DNA of 49,162 nt from Acinetobacter albensis (GTDB lineage Bacteria > Pseudomonadota > Gammaproteobacteria > Pseudomonadales > Moraxellaceae), in NCBI RefSeq assembly GCF_900095025.1, contig NZ_FMBK01000017.1, forward strand, positions 1-49,162, written 5' to 3'. Positions 24,384-34,265 of the stretch are shown here, piece after piece. Every line of letters starts with the position of its first letter. Positions within the stretch are counted from its first letter, which is position 1. The translations under genes were made by a program, and so were the position numbers. The notes under the pieces were generated by a model. That model saw nothing but the letters and a program-made list of their open reading frames with translations. It had not been told where the DNA came from and did not search any database.

Positions 24384-26174
24384 ATGAAATCAGTCACGGA
24401 TAAGATCGCCTTACAACACTTAATCAACTCTTATTTACAAGAAACTGGCAACGGACGTTTTATTGCTCTTGCTGAACAATCCCAACAGCTACAAAATCAA
24501 AGTCAGAGAAAAACAGTCCTATGTATTCCTTTGCATACACTTTCTGCATTTTTATACGTGCCGCTTGAATATGTAAGTAAAGTTGGCAGACATCGATTTG
24601 CAGATTTACCTTGGGTTGAGCAAGAAGGTCAGGTGATCAAAATTAGCGCAGTGAATTTAGCTGCGAATTTACTGGAAAATTTAACAATACAAGAAAATGA
24701 TAAACAATTAGATACATCATCATTATTAGAATGTTGGATTCAGAGCCGTCGAGCATTGCAGCAATTTATAAGCTATCGAGAAGAACAGATAGATGAAGTT
24801 GTCGCACTTGAGCAAAACTTTATTCAAAGCGAACAAGCCTTAGTACTTGGACACAGCATGCATCCTGCACCGAAAAGCCGTCAGGGCTTTGTACAGGATG
24901 ATTGGCAATTATATTCTCCTGAAACGAAAACTGCTTTTAAAATGCATTTTTTATATGTACATCCAGATCAGGTCATACATGACAATGCGCATAATGTGGA
25001 TATTCCAAGTCAATTAAAACAGGATTTAGAGCCATTCTTTAATGCCTATCATCATGCAAAAATGGCTGAATACCCAGATTATGCTTTATTGCCTTTGCAT
25101 CCATGGCAGGCAAGATACCTAAAAGATAAAGATTGGTATCAGCAGCTTTTACATGAAGGCAAACTGATCGATTTTGGTGCTTTAGGGTGGGAGATGAAAG
25201 CAACAACTTCGGTGCGAACTTTATATAGTGAACACGCCCCGTGGATGTTTAAAGCGTCAATGACGGTAGCCGTAACCAATTCAATTCGAGTGAATCTTTA
25301 TAAAGAATGCCATCGTGGTTTACTCAGTTATCAACTTTGGAATGATCACTGTCTTGCAGATTTTAGACAGCGCAATCCTCGCCTACAAACCATTAGCGAT
25401 CCTGCTTGGATTGCACTAAAAGTCAATGGACAGGTTGTAGATGAAACCATTTGTATCTTGCGTGAAAATCCTTTTAAACCAAGTGATGATGTCACCTGTA
25501 TTGCATCATTGTGCCAAGATCATCCATTTGAAGCTAAAAATCGTTTTAGCGAAATTTTTGCCAATATTTCACAGCAAACAGGTCAAAGCCAGCCGGATGT
25601 TGCTTTACAGTGGTTTGATCGTTTTCTAGAGATGACGATTTTACCGTTGATGGAGTTGTACCATGAGTTTGGTATGGCATTTGAAGCACATCAACAAAAT
25701 ACTTTAATTGAACTAGAAGCTGGAATGCCGAAAAATGTTTGGTTTAGAGATAACCAAGGATTTTACTATATTGAGGAATTGGCCAGCGAAATTTTAGAAC
25801 GTTTTCCAACATTGGCTACCGATGGTCAAGCGGTATGTCCGTTGGCATTAGTCGATGAGCGTTTCCGTTATTACTTTATTGGTAATACGCTATTTGGTTT
25901 GATCAATGCTATAGGTATGACGGGTGTTGTCAAAGAGCAACAACTGATTGAAATGCTACAAGCGTATTTAATTCAGGCCTATCAAAAATACCCAGAAAGC
26001 AATTTATTAAAAACCGTTTTACATCAGGATACTTTTCCTTATAAAGGTAACCTCATGACGCGTTTATATGAGTTAGATGAATTACAAGCCGATATTGCTC
26101 AGCAGTCCATTTATGTCAATTTAAAAAACCCACTGTATGTTGCACAAACTGTAGTGGAGGCAGAATATGCTTGA
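24384..26174 (+). CDS. NIS siderophore synthetase, IucA/IucC family, no. 1
   Basis: This 596-residue ATP-dependent synthetase would join a polycarboxylate such as citrate to an amine. Family motifs are HSMHPAPKSRQGF (substrate/ATP region), LLPLHPWQ, TTSVRTLY (the S-RT motif), and the C-terminal FerA-type domain with FGMAFEAHQQNTLIEL, in which HQQN replaces the more usual HGQN. The frame reaches a TTG at 24327 inside the inverted repeat. ATG 24384 is preferred because AGAGTG sits six bases upstream; ATG 24378 is also possible. The end overlaps the hydroxylase gene by 8 bases. Its exact substrate order among the three synthetases cannot be told. Confidence 0.88.
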   Translation: MKSVTDKIALQHLINSYLQETGNGRFIALAEQSQQLQNQSQRKTVLCIPLHTLSAFLYVPLEYVSKVGRHRFADLPWVEQEGQVIKISAVNLAANLLENLTIQENDKQLDTSSLLECWIQSRRALQQFISYREEQIDEVVALEQNFIQSEQALVLGHSMHPAPKSRQGFVQDDWQLYSPETKTAFKMHFLYVHPDQVIHDNAHNVDIPSQLKQDLEPFFNAYHHAKMAEYPDYALLPLHPWQARYLKDKDWYQQLLHEGKLIDFGALGWEMKATTSVRTLYSEHAPWMFKASMTVAVTNSIRVNLYKECHRGLLSYQLWNDHCLADFRQRNPRLQTISDPAWIALKVNGQVVDETICILRENPFKPSDDVTCIASLCQDHPFEAKNRFSEIFANISQQTGQSQPDVALQWFDRFLEMTILPLMELYHEFGMAFEAHQQNTLIELEAGMPKNVWFRDNQGFYYIEELASEILERFPTLATDGQAVCPLALVDERFRYYFIGNTLFGLINAIGMTGVVKEQQLIEMLQAYLIQAYQKYPESNLLKTVLHQDTFPYKGNLMTRLYELDELQADIAQQSIYVNLKNPLYVAQTVVEAEYA

Positions 26175-27573
26175 TTTTATTGGAATTGGTCTAGGCCCAT
26201 TTAATTTAAGCCTAGCGGCATTGCTGAATTCACATCATTCTCTCAAATATCAGTTTTTTGATAAACGTCAAGCGTTTGATTGGCATGCTGGAATACAACT
26301 ACCGAATGCCATGATGCAAGTACCATTTATGGCAGATTTGGTCAGTATGGTAGAACCGACCAGTCCATATAGTTTTTTAAATTATTTAAAAGCCCATCAG
26401 CGATTATATAAATTTTATTTCCGTGAGAATCTATATATTCCACGTCAAGAATACAATCATTATTGCCAGTGGGTGGTTAAGCAGTTAGCTCATTTACAGT
26501 TTGGAAGCCGAGTCACTGACATCGCACCTATTGTGGGTGGTTTTCAAGTCATTACCGAGCAAAAAGGACGGCTTTCTGTTCATCAAACACGAAAATTGGT
26601 TTTAGGAACAGGCACAACACCGAAGTTACCCCAACCCTTAGAAATGCTTGCAGCGCAAAATAAACAGTGTTTGCATTCTTCAAATTATATCCATCAATGT
26701 ACTGATGATTTATCAGGCAATATTGTTCTGATTGGTTCGGGTCAATCGGCGGCAGAAATTTTTATTGATTTATTTGATCAACAAATCAATTTGGAAACGG
26801 GGAAACCTAAATTTCATCTATATTGGTTAACCCGTTCAGCGGGCTTTTTCCCCATGGAAAATACACCGTTAGGCTTGGAAAGTTTTAGTCCAGACTATAT
26901 GTCTTATTTTTATGATTTACCTCAAAAATTAAAAGAGACTTTGCCGAATACGCAAGCCAATTTATATAAAGGTATTAGCGCCAAAACCATTCGTGATATT
27001 TATGAGCGACTTTATCAGCGGAGCATTGGCGCAGTTGATACGCATGTGACTATTGCAGGTCATTATCAACTTGAATATGCAGAAGTGATCAATGGAAAAG
27101 ATATGCAGCTCAAGTTTTTCCAAACCCAGAAGCAGCAGAATTTAAATATTCAAGCCAATACAGTGATTGCCGCGACAGGTTATCAATATCCATCGCTGGA
27201 TTTTCTAAATAAGTTAAGTCCTCATATTGCTTTAAATGAACAGAAGCACTGGTACATCAATGAAAATCATCAGTTGAGCTATCAAGGTGATGGTGAAATT
27301 TATATTCAAAATACAGACTTACATCATCATGGTGTGGGCACACCTGACTTGGGGTTAGGTGCTTTTCGTTCTGCAAAAATAGCCAATCAAATTTTAGGTG
27401 AGCCTTATTTTGAAATTGAAGGACGGCAAAGTTTCCAAGATTTTCAAACCAAAGAAATAGAGCGTCCATTTTCTGTGAGTGCGATCGCCAAGAGTAACTA
27501 TCGTTCAGAGGGTATGTCGTCTCAAATATCAAGAAAAACGGCAGATTTATATTCTGAATATTTGGCGAAGTAG
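26167..27573 (+). CDS. Siderophore amine N-hydroxylase (lysine/ornithine monooxygenase family)
   Basis: This 468-residue flavin N-monooxygenase hydroxylates the terminal amine that later becomes a hydroxamate. The FAD site is GIGLGPFNLSLA (6-17). The conserved FDKRQAFDWHAGIQL and MQVPFMADLV follow. The NADPH site is VLIGSGQSAAEIF, and the closing ATGYQYPSLDF motif is characteristic of IucD/PvdA/RhbE. GGAGG lies just before ATG 26167, within the end of the previous gene. The substrate may be 1,3-diaminopropane, lysine or ornithine. No diamine-producing genes are nearby to decide. Confidence 0.92.
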   Translation: MLDFIGIGLGPFNLSLAALLNSHHSLKYQFFDKRQAFDWHAGIQLPNAMMQVPFMADLVSMVEPTSPYSFLNYLKAHQRLYKFYFRENLYIPRQEYNHYCQWVVKQLAHLQFGSRVTDIAPIVGGFQVITEQKGRLSVHQTRKLVLGTGTTPKLPQPLEMLAAQNKQCLHSSNYIHQCTDDLSGNIVLIGSGQSAAEIFIDLFDQQINLETGKPKFHLYWLTRSAGFFPMENTPLGLESFSPDYMSYFYDLPQKLKETLPNTQANLYKGISAKTIRDIYERLYQRSIGAVDTHVTIAGHYQLEYAEVINGKDMQLKFFQTQKQQNLNIQANTVIAATGYQYPSLDFLNKLSPHIALNEQKHWYINENHQLSYQGDGEIYIQNTDLHHHGVGTPDLGLGAFRSAKIANQILGEPYFEIEGRQSFQDFQTKEIERPFSVSAIAKSNYRSEGMSSQISRKTADLYSEYLAK

Positions 27574-27586
27574 GATCAAAATTTAA

Positions 27587-29020
27587 ATGGCTGAAATATC
27601 TAAGTCAGATTCTCTTAGCGCATCTGCTTCTTTCATGTCTCAACGTTGGGTAATGATTTCTGTGATGTTGGGGACAGGTACAGTCAGTATCAATAATAGT
27701 AGTTTTAATCCTGCTATTCCCCAAATGATGCAAGATTTTAGAATCGCTGAGGCTGCAGTGAGTTGGGTTATTGTCATCTTTCTGCTGACCATGAGTTTAA
27801 GTCTATTGGTGACTGGGTTTTTAAGTCAGCGCTTTGGTAAACGCCATGTGTATTTGTCCGCACTCATTATTTTTATGTTGAGTTCAATTGGTGGTGCATT
27901 CGCCTCGTCTTTTGAAACTGTTTTAATTGTGCGTGCACTACAAGGTTTTTCTAGTGGATTAATGATTCCCTTGTCATTGGGCATTATTTTTTCAGTTACA
28001 CCGCAAGAACAGCGCGGTACAGCAACAGGACTATGGGGCGCAATGATTATGCTGACCCTGGCATGTGGTCCAATGTTGGGTGCGCTCATCTTGGTTTGGT
28101 TCAATTGGCATGCTTTATTTTTGCTGAATGTGCCGTTGGCGTTATTCGCTTTGACCGTGGGTTGGCTGTATTTGCCTAAACAGTCGGGGAGCAAAAATTT
28201 AAAGTTTGATTGGCTTGGCTTTGGTTTACTGGCGATTTCGATTGTTTCATTGTTGGTGGCTTTAAGTACGATTAAGCAATTACAGGACTTGCAGCATGTT
28301 TCTTTCTATGCGTTGTTTACTTTAAGTTGTTTTACGGCTTTGTGTTTTTTTACGCTGAGCCGAAAAAAAGTCAACTCGATTATTGCTTGGCAGCTCTTTC
28401 AAAGTCGTGCGTTTAATTACAGTTTAATCATTTCGGTCGTGCATACCGTCAGCTTGTTTATCAGCTTATTGCTCATTCCTTTGCTCATTCAAAACACTTT
28501 GCAGTTAAGTCCAATCTGGACAGGATTATTGCTGATGAGCAGTGCCTTAAGCACCAGTTTATGCAGTAAACGTGCAGGCAAATATTTAGATCAGCATGGT
28601 GCAAAACAACTGATTAGTTTTGGCATGGTATTGACCGTTATTGCATTTGTTGGATTGGGATTGGTCGCCAATATATCCGTCATTTTACTTATCGTTTGTA
28701 TGCTTATTCATGGTCTGGGTTTTGGGCTGTCATATATGCCTGCAACCACTGCAGGACTCAATCATCTAAACGATTCAGAGGTCACGCAAGGCGCGGCTGT
28801 GAATAACTTATTTCGACGTCTTTGTGCGGCTGTTGCTGTGGTTATGGCTGCGCTTTATTTGCAAATTCGCACACAGTATTTCTTATCGAGCTATGAACTG
28901 CCTATTGCACAGCTGTATGCGATACGGGAGCTGTTTTTCTTCTGTGCGGGCATGACGCTCTTGGCATTGCCCTATGCGTGGAAATTTCCAAAGCAAAAAC
29001 AGCAGAAGCTTCATGTTTAA
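27587..29020 (+). CDS. MFS siderophore exporter, DHA2-like
   Basis: This 477-residue protein has about 14 hydrophobic helices. The 2-3 loop is FLSQRFGKRHVY, and the motif C-like GLWGAMIMLTLACGPMLGALI in helix 5 is typical of drug/H+ antiporters. A basic Lys/Gln-rich tail ends the chain. It sits 13 bases after the hydroxylase within the siderophore operon, so export of the finished siderophore across the inner membrane is the natural role. The 24-residue polar leader before helix 1 is unremarkable. Confidence 0.85.
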   Translation: MAEISKSDSLSASASFMSQRWVMISVMLGTGTVSINNSSFNPAIPQMMQDFRIAEAAVSWVIVIFLLTMSLSLLVTGFLSQRFGKRHVYLSALIIFMLSSIGGAFASSFETVLIVRALQGFSSGLMIPLSLGIIFSVTPQEQRGTATGLWGAMIMLTLACGPMLGALILVWFNWHALFLLNVPLALFALTVGWLYLPKQSGSKNLKFDWLGFGLLAISIVSLLVALSTIKQLQDLQHVSFYALFTLSCFTALCFFTLSRKKVNSIIAWQLFQSRAFNYSLIISVVHTVSLFISLLLIPLLIQNTLQLSPIWTGLLLMSSALSTSLCSKRAGKYLDQHGAKQLISFGMVLTVIAFVGLGLVANISVILLIVCMLIHGLGFGLSYMPATTAGLNHLNDSEVTQGAAVNNLFRRLCAAVAVVMAALYLQIRTQYFLSSYELPIAQLYAIRELFFFCAGMTLLALPYAWKFPKQKQQKLHV

Positions 29021-29044
29021 AATTAATTATTCAGGAAAAAAATT

Positions 29045-30886
29045 ATGGGTCACTTACATCCAACATTAGCACAAAATAATACGTCTTCTGTTACACCAAC
29101 ATTGGCTTGGCAACAACCCGATCAAGCTGTCATTCAAAAAGTCGAACAGCGTGTTATTAAACAATTGCTGCAAGCCTTGATTTATGAAGAGGTGATTGCA
29201 ACACAATACGAAAATGGCAGGTTCATCATCCATGCTCAAGATCAAAATCAGCAACCAGTGCAATACTTTGCCACAGGTAAACATTATTTAAGCTTTGGTT
29301 TGGTACGTATGAGTGAGCAAGACGTCATTCGCCAAGACCATACAGGGCAAAGATCCATCGCCCAATTAAATAGCATAGTGGACGAAATTATTCGAGTGAT
29401 TCCAAATGCGGCAAAATTAGAAGATTTCATTCATGAATTAAAACGTACCTTTATTCACGATGTGCAATCACAACATTGCCAAAACCAATACGCGCTTCCC
29501 GCTGCGCAGCATGATTATGATGTTTTAGAAACTTATTTGATGGATGGTCATCCATATCATCCTTGTTATAAGTCGCGCGTCGGCTTTAGTTTGCAAGATA
29601 ATTTGAAATATGGCGTGGAGTATGCCCAACCGATTCATTTAGTTTGGCTTGCTGTACATCATTCTTTGCTTTCAGAAAATGCATCTGTCTCAATTGATGC
29701 AGATCAATTTTTGCAGCAGCAATTGACCGAACAAGAGCGAGAACATTTTAATCAAGTGCTGATCGAGCAGCGCTTAAATACGGCTGAATACACATGCTTA
29801 CCTGTCCATCCTTGGCAATGGGAAAGCACGTTGGTTCATACTTTTTTTGAAGAAATCGCAGCACAAAAAATTGTGTATTTAGCTCGAGGAAGTGACTCAT
29901 ATATTGCACAGCAGTCGCTCAGAACTTTGACCAATGTGCAACATCCTGAAAAGCCGTATATTAAGCTTTCAATGAGTTTAACCAATACATCGAGTTCACG
30001 CATTTTGGCGTCGCATGCAGCCATGAATGGGCCTTTAATAACTGATTGGTTGCAAGGTCTGATTGAAAAGAGCGACATTGCAAAGTCTTTAGATTTCGCC
30101 ATATTGCGTGAAGTACATGCCACTGCGGTCGATTTTACTAAACTACCGACATCCCATGCGAAACAAGCCTATGGCACAATTGGCAGTTTATGGCGTGAAA
30201 GTATTCATACTTATTTAAAGCCTGAAGAAGATGCGATTCCACTTAATGGTGTGAGTCATATACAGCGTGATGGAAAATTGCTGATTCAGCCGTGGTTAGA
30301 TGAACATGGGACTGAAGCATGGGTCGAACAATTTCTATCCGTCGTGATTCAGCCTATTTTGTTCTTATTGCATGCTGAAGGAATTGGCTCAGAATCGCAT
30401 GGTCAAAACATTATTTTGGTACATCAACATGGCTGGCCAACCCGAATTATTTTAAAAGATTTTCATGATGGGGTTCGCTTTAGTCCAGAGCATTTAACCC
30501 ATCCCAATGAATACCCAGACTTACATGCGTTACCCGCAGAGCATGCCAAAGCCAACCGAATGTCATTTATTTTGACCGACGATTTAAACGCCGTCCTAGA
30601 TTTTAGTTGTGCTTGTTTATTTTTCGTTGCCTTAAGCGATATTGCGATGACTTTACAGCAAAAAATCAATTTTTCGGAACAGCAATTCTGGCAACAAGCC
30701 GCCGATATTATTCATCATTTTCAACAGCAACATCCAGAACATCAAAGCAGATATGACAAATTCGATGTATTTGCACCGCAGTTTTGCATTGAATCATTAA
30801 CCAAAAGACGTTTGTTTGGCGATGCTGAAGTACAACTTCGTTTGGTGAATAACCCACTTCACCCATTTCGCCAAGCAGTAGTTTAA
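29045..30886 (+). CDS. NIS siderophore synthetase, IucA/IucC family, no. 2
   Basis: This 613-residue enzyme has the complete motif set: GHPYHPCYKSRVGF, CLPVHPWQWE, SLRTLTN and STSSRILASHAA (S-RT regions), and ESHGQNIILV with KDFHDGVRF in the C-terminal domain. It condenses a carboxylate with an amine through an acyl-adenylate. AGGA precedes ATG 29045, and the next gene follows after 11 bases. It is a different subtype from no. 1 and no. 3, judging from the substrate-pocket segments, which suggests three distinct amide-forming steps or substrates. Confidence 0.92.
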   Translation: MGHLHPTLAQNNTSSVTPTLAWQQPDQAVIQKVEQRVIKQLLQALIYEEVIATQYENGRFIIHAQDQNQQPVQYFATGKHYLSFGLVRMSEQDVIRQDHTGQRSIAQLNSIVDEIIRVIPNAAKLEDFIHELKRTFIHDVQSQHCQNQYALPAAQHDYDVLETYLMDGHPYHPCYKSRVGFSLQDNLKYGVEYAQPIHLVWLAVHHSLLSENASVSIDADQFLQQQLTEQEREHFNQVLIEQRLNTAEYTCLPVHPWQWESTLVHTFFEEIAAQKIVYLARGSDSYIAQQSLRTLTNVQHPEKPYIKLSMSLTNTSSSRILASHAAMNGPLITDWLQGLIEKSDIAKSLDFAILREVHATAVDFTKLPTSHAKQAYGTIGSLWRESIHTYLKPEEDAIPLNGVSHIQRDGKLLIQPWLDEHGTEAWVEQFLSVVIQPILFLLHAEGIGSESHGQNIILVHQHGWPTRIILKDFHDGVRFSPEHLTHPNEYPDLHALPAEHAKANRMSFILTDDLNAVLDFSCACLFFVALSDIAMTLQQKINFSEQQFWQQAADIIHHFQQQHPEHQSRYDKFDVFAPQFCIESLTKRRLFGDAEVQLRLVNNPLHPFRQAVV

Positions 30887-30897
30887 GGGGTGATCAG

Positions 30898-32823
30898 ATG
30901 AATACGATGTTGTTCTCCCCGACAGTGACCGCGAACATGGTACTGGTCGATTTGGTGAATAGTTTTTTGGTCGAAGGCTATATTTCTCAGCAATCAATTG
31001 TGACTCATCAGCAGGCTCAAGCCTTATTAACAGCGCGTTTCGAGCAAAATTTTGCTTCATTGTTTGAAGCGTATTCACATCAAGATGATTGTGCTGTTTT
31101 ATTCAATTCGACATTAGCTGAATTTATTGTTTTGCCTGTGCGACAGGCAATGAAACAAGATTGGCAAATTCAAACCACAGCGCCTGCTTTTCAGGTATTG
31201 GTGCAGAAGGAGCATCATTTTCAATCGCGTATGCTGAATGCGTTAGAACTTTTTGATGCCATGCAGCGCCTAGAACTTTTTGCGCATTGTGAACAGTCGA
31301 AGTTAGATACGTTTAGAGCAGATTTACAACTGACTTTGCAGCAAAGCCAACTGAGCTCGCAACATCAAATTCGAACAGAGAGATGGGATTTAGCCCAACC
31401 TGCTCAATTGTTCATTCAACTGGAGCAATTTGCAGGGCTGCGAGATCGACCATATCATCCTTTGGCGAAACTGAAAGATGGTTTTGATCAAGATGAATAT
31501 CAGCAATTTAGCCCTGAATTTTTACAACAGATCAAATTAAATTGGGTGGCCATTAAAAAAGAACAAGTGGTGTATGGGCAGGATGTGAGTGACATTAACA
31601 TTCATCAACCTGCCAAAATTTTCTTAAATAACCAAGAAAATTTACAGTTGCAACAGGAGTTGCATGACAAGAGAGTCGGGGATGAATATTTAACATTGCC
31701 TCTACATGCTTGGCAATTTGAACATGTGTTATCGGAAAAATTTGCCCAAGAGTTAGCCGATCAAGCCATTGTTCCTTTGGTATTTCAGTCTACCGAAATG
31801 TATGCCAGTTCTTCATTAAGAAGTTTATTGTCGGTGTCGAAACCACAAGACAGTTTAAAACTGCCTTTGGCGGTGAAATCTTTAGGATCACTCCGTTTTT
31901 TGCCAATTGTGAAAATGATCAATGGGCAGAAAAACCAAAAGCTTTTACAAGCTGCCAAAGAAAAAGATGAGGTGCTGAAAAAACGCTTGTGGTTGTGTGA
32001 TGAAAATCAGTGGTGGGCGTATTTACCGCATCAACCTGAAAATTTAACCCCCGATAATTTGACTTTGTTTGAGGAGCAACCCATGCACTTGGCGGCACAA
32101 CGGCGCCGTATTCCTGCTGAATTGTTGCAGCAACCGTATCAAATTATGCCCATGGCAAGTTTAGGACACTGTATAGATGGAGAAATCTATCCATTTGAAA
32201 TAATTTTTAAAGCGCAACAATTGGAATCCTGCAAAGAAAATATCATTGCGACTTTTAAGGCGTTGTGTCGAGATTTTTTTGATGTGAATTTACGCTTATT
32301 CCGTTTGGGTTTGATGGGCGAAATTCATGGTCAAAATATATGTATTGTCTTAAAACACGGACAATTTTCAGGCTTTATGCTGCGTGATCATGATTCAGTG
32401 CGGATTTATTTACCGTGGCTACAACAACATGGTTTGCAAGATCCAAATTATTTAAGTCCACATGATTTTAAAATTACGCTTTACCATGATTCCATTGAAG
32501 CGCTGATTTTGTACCTTCAAACGCTGGGGATTCAAGTCAATTTAGCCAGCATCTTAGAATCGATTGCTGAATATTATCAAATTGATGAATATGAGTTGTG
32601 GCAGGTTTTAGCTCAGCAATTACAACTGGTTTTAAATGACGTACCATTGAATGAGGATGCACGCGCTGAACTACAAAATATTTTATTTGAAAAAGAGCAG
32701 TGGCCGTATAAACAGTTAATTCATCCATTATTACAGCAAACGAATCGCGTTGGGAGTATGCCAAGCAGTGTCGGGCAGACCTGTAATATTTTAAAAAAAG
32801 CTAATGCTTTTGATAATAACTGA
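30898..32823 (+). CDS. NIS siderophore synthetase, IucA/IucC family, no. 3
   Basis: This 641-residue member has RPYHPLAKLKDGF, LPLHAWQFE (Ala instead of the usual Pro), SSLRSLLSV (Ser-Leu instead of Arg-Thr) and EIHGQNICIV with RDHDSVRIY. These substitutions in the S-RT and HPWQ motifs mark it as more divergent than no. 2. The preserved HGQN and HP motifs argue against a dead enzyme. GGGGTGATCAG lies before the ATG. It may catalyse the last amide step, as a type C-like enzyme, but this needs phylogeny. Confidence 0.88.
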   Translation: MNTMLFSPTVTANMVLVDLVNSFLVEGYISQQSIVTHQQAQALLTARFEQNFASLFEAYSHQDDCAVLFNSTLAEFIVLPVRQAMKQDWQIQTTAPAFQVLVQKEHHFQSRMLNALELFDAMQRLELFAHCEQSKLDTFRADLQLTLQQSQLSSQHQIRTERWDLAQPAQLFIQLEQFAGLRDRPYHPLAKLKDGFDQDEYQQFSPEFLQQIKLNWVAIKKEQVVYGQDVSDINIHQPAKIFLNNQENLQLQQELHDKRVGDEYLTLPLHAWQFEHVLSEKFAQELADQAIVPLVFQSTEMYASSSLRSLLSVSKPQDSLKLPLAVKSLGSLRFLPIVKMINGQKNQKLLQAAKEKDEVLKKRLWLCDENQWWAYLPHQPENLTPDNLTLFEEQPMHLAAQRRRIPAELLQQPYQIMPMASLGHCIDGEIYPFEIIFKAQQLESCKENIIATFKALCRDFFDVNLRLFRLGLMGEIHGQNICIVLKHGQFSGFMLRDHDSVRIYLPWLQQHGLQDPNYLSPHDFKITLYHDSIEALILYLQTLGIQVNLASILESIAEYYQIDEYELWQVLAQQLQLVLNDVPLNEDARAELQNILFEKEQWPYKQLIHPLLQQTNRVGSMPSSVGQTCNILKKANAFDNN

Positions 32824-32841
32824 TCAAACAAGGTTTAAAAC

Positions 32842-33663
32842 GTGCGTTCCCATATCTCTGTCTTGAATGTTGAATCAGAACTGGAATTAGAAAATCTAGG
32901 GTTGTCTCGTGCAAAACAGGTTTTGGCATATCAGCTTAATATTCAAATACAACTGCATACGCATACTGCCCTAAGTTTTGCAGACTTATTAGAGCCAAAG
33001 CAGTGCTTGATGGTACTGACTGAATTTTCAAAGCGAATTCAGGCGGTCAATTTGACCTGTGCGGGCTCTATGTTTATGAAATATTGGGCAGTTCCACTGT
33101 TGTTTCCCTATTTATATGCGCGATTGACAGAACAGGTTCATTTGCCGTGGGAACTCTCTGCATTGTCGGTGAAAATGACGCCGACATGGTATTGGGATCG
33201 GCATTTAAATTTGAAACCTGCATGTTTATCAGCAGATTCTTTTAACACCGAAAACCAAACTTATGACGCTGTTATTTCTAAGATTTTTGATGATTTAAAT
33301 CAGATTTTTGAAGTGATGAGTAAAGTTGGAAAAGTACAAAAGTTTTTACTTTGGGAAAATACCGCGCTTCGCATTTTGCAGTTTTACGACTTGATGGAAC
33401 GAAAAAATTTACCACAGGTAGGAGTGATAAAAATTCAGCAGCAACGTCAATTTCTATCAAATTTAGCTGCTGCGTCTTTAGGCTTAAAACAAAATCCTTT
33501 TTTATTGTTGGAACAAAGCAGAAAAGAAAATGCGGGAAGTTATCAACGTAAAAAATGTTGTTTTTATTTTCAATTACCCGAAGCTCAACATGAATATTGT
33601 AGTAGTTGTCCTTTAGCAAAGAAGTATCCAAAAAGAGAGGTAAGTGTATGTCAGACCGATTAA
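32842..33663 (+). CDS. FhuF-like siderophore ferric reductase
   Basis: This 273-residue protein ends with a CC-x12-CxxC cluster (KKCCFYFQLPEAQHEY, then CSSC), which corresponds to the [2Fe-2S] ligand set of FhuF-type ferrisiderophore reductases. Preceding segments include AGSMFMKYWAVPLLFPYLYA and LLWENTALRILQFYDL, also typical. It would reduce Fe(III)-siderophore in the cytoplasm to release iron. It starts with GTG 32842 after AAGG and overlaps the RraA-like gene by 16 bases, so it belongs to the operon. Confidence 0.85.
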   Translation: MRSHISVLNVESELELENLGLSRAKQVLAYQLNIQIQLHTHTALSFADLLEPKQCLMVLTEFSKRIQAVNLTCAGSMFMKYWAVPLLFPYLYARLTEQVHLPWELSALSVKMTPTWYWDRHLNLKPACLSADSFNTENQTYDAVISKIFDDLNQIFEVMSKVGKVQKFLLWENTALRILQFYDLMERKNLPQVGVIKIQQQRQFLSNLAAASLGLKQNPFLLLEQSRKENAGSYQRKKCCFYFQLPEAQHEYCSSCPLAKKYPKREVSVCQTD

Positions 33664-34265
33664 ATAGTGTATTAAAACAATATGCAACCATTGCCAGCTC
33701 AACCATTGGGCATGTTTTAGATACAGGCTATTTACCCGACATTCATGCGGTGAATTCTGTTCAACATGTCGTGGGTATTGTGCGCACAGTCACCTTAAAT
33801 TCGATTAATGCCACGCAGATTCGGAATGCGCTTCTAGAAAGTAACGCGGGTGATGTCTTGGTCATTGATGCACGAAAACTTGGATATCGCGCTTGTTGGG
33901 GCGAACAACGTCATCGTGCTGCAATTTATCATCAATTGGCAGCCATTGTGGTCATAGGTGCGGTTACAGATATCGACGCGTTACGCGCAATGAAAGTCCC
34001 TGTATTTGCTCAGAGAGTAAGTTGTTTAACCACACGGTCAGAAGGGGAGAGTTTGGTCGATTTTGATCAAGACATCCAGTATTTCGATGCCACCATTTCT
34101 ACAGGCGATGTCATGGTTGCCGATGCCGATGGGGTCTTTATTTTAAAACCTGATCTTGCCGCACAACATGGGGAAAAATTTCAAAATATGGAATTATTAG
34201 AACAGCAAAAACGTGAGCAATTTTTTAGTCAGCATTCACCTGAACACTATTACCACGCGATTTAA
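33648..34265 (+). CDS. RraA-fold protein in siderophore operon
   Basis: This 205-residue member of the RraA/HMG aldolase-like family shows AGDVLVIDARKLGYRACWGEQRHRAA, IVVIGAVTDIDALRAMKVPVFAQ and TGDVMVADADGVFILKP. The metal-binding aspartate of the aldolases is kept in GAVTD, but the Arg that precedes it in true HMG/CHA aldolases (RD) is Thr here. E. coli RraA instead has RQ. The activity is therefore open: aldolase or decarboxylase supplying a carboxylate, or a non-catalytic regulator. The ORF reaches a TTG at 33606, but AGAGAGG seven bases before ATG 33648 fixes the start. It overlaps both neighbours (TAATG at the 3' end), so it is tightly co-expressed with siderophore genes. Confidence 0.8.
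   Translation: MSDRLNSVLKQYATIASSTIGHVLDTGYLPDIHAVNSVQHVVGIVRTVTLNSINATQIRNALLESNAGDVLVIDARKLGYRACWGEQRHRAAIYHQLAAIVVIGAVTDIDALRAMKVPVFAQRVSCLTTRSEGESLVDFDQDIQYFDATISTGDVMVADADGVFILKPDLAAQHGEKFQNMELLEQQKREQFFSQHSPEHYYHAI

Noticed and set aside
33278..33706. 142-codon minus-strand frame
   Set aside because: It lies antisense to the FhuF-like gene and the RraA-like start, with no family resemblance and no upstream ribosome site.
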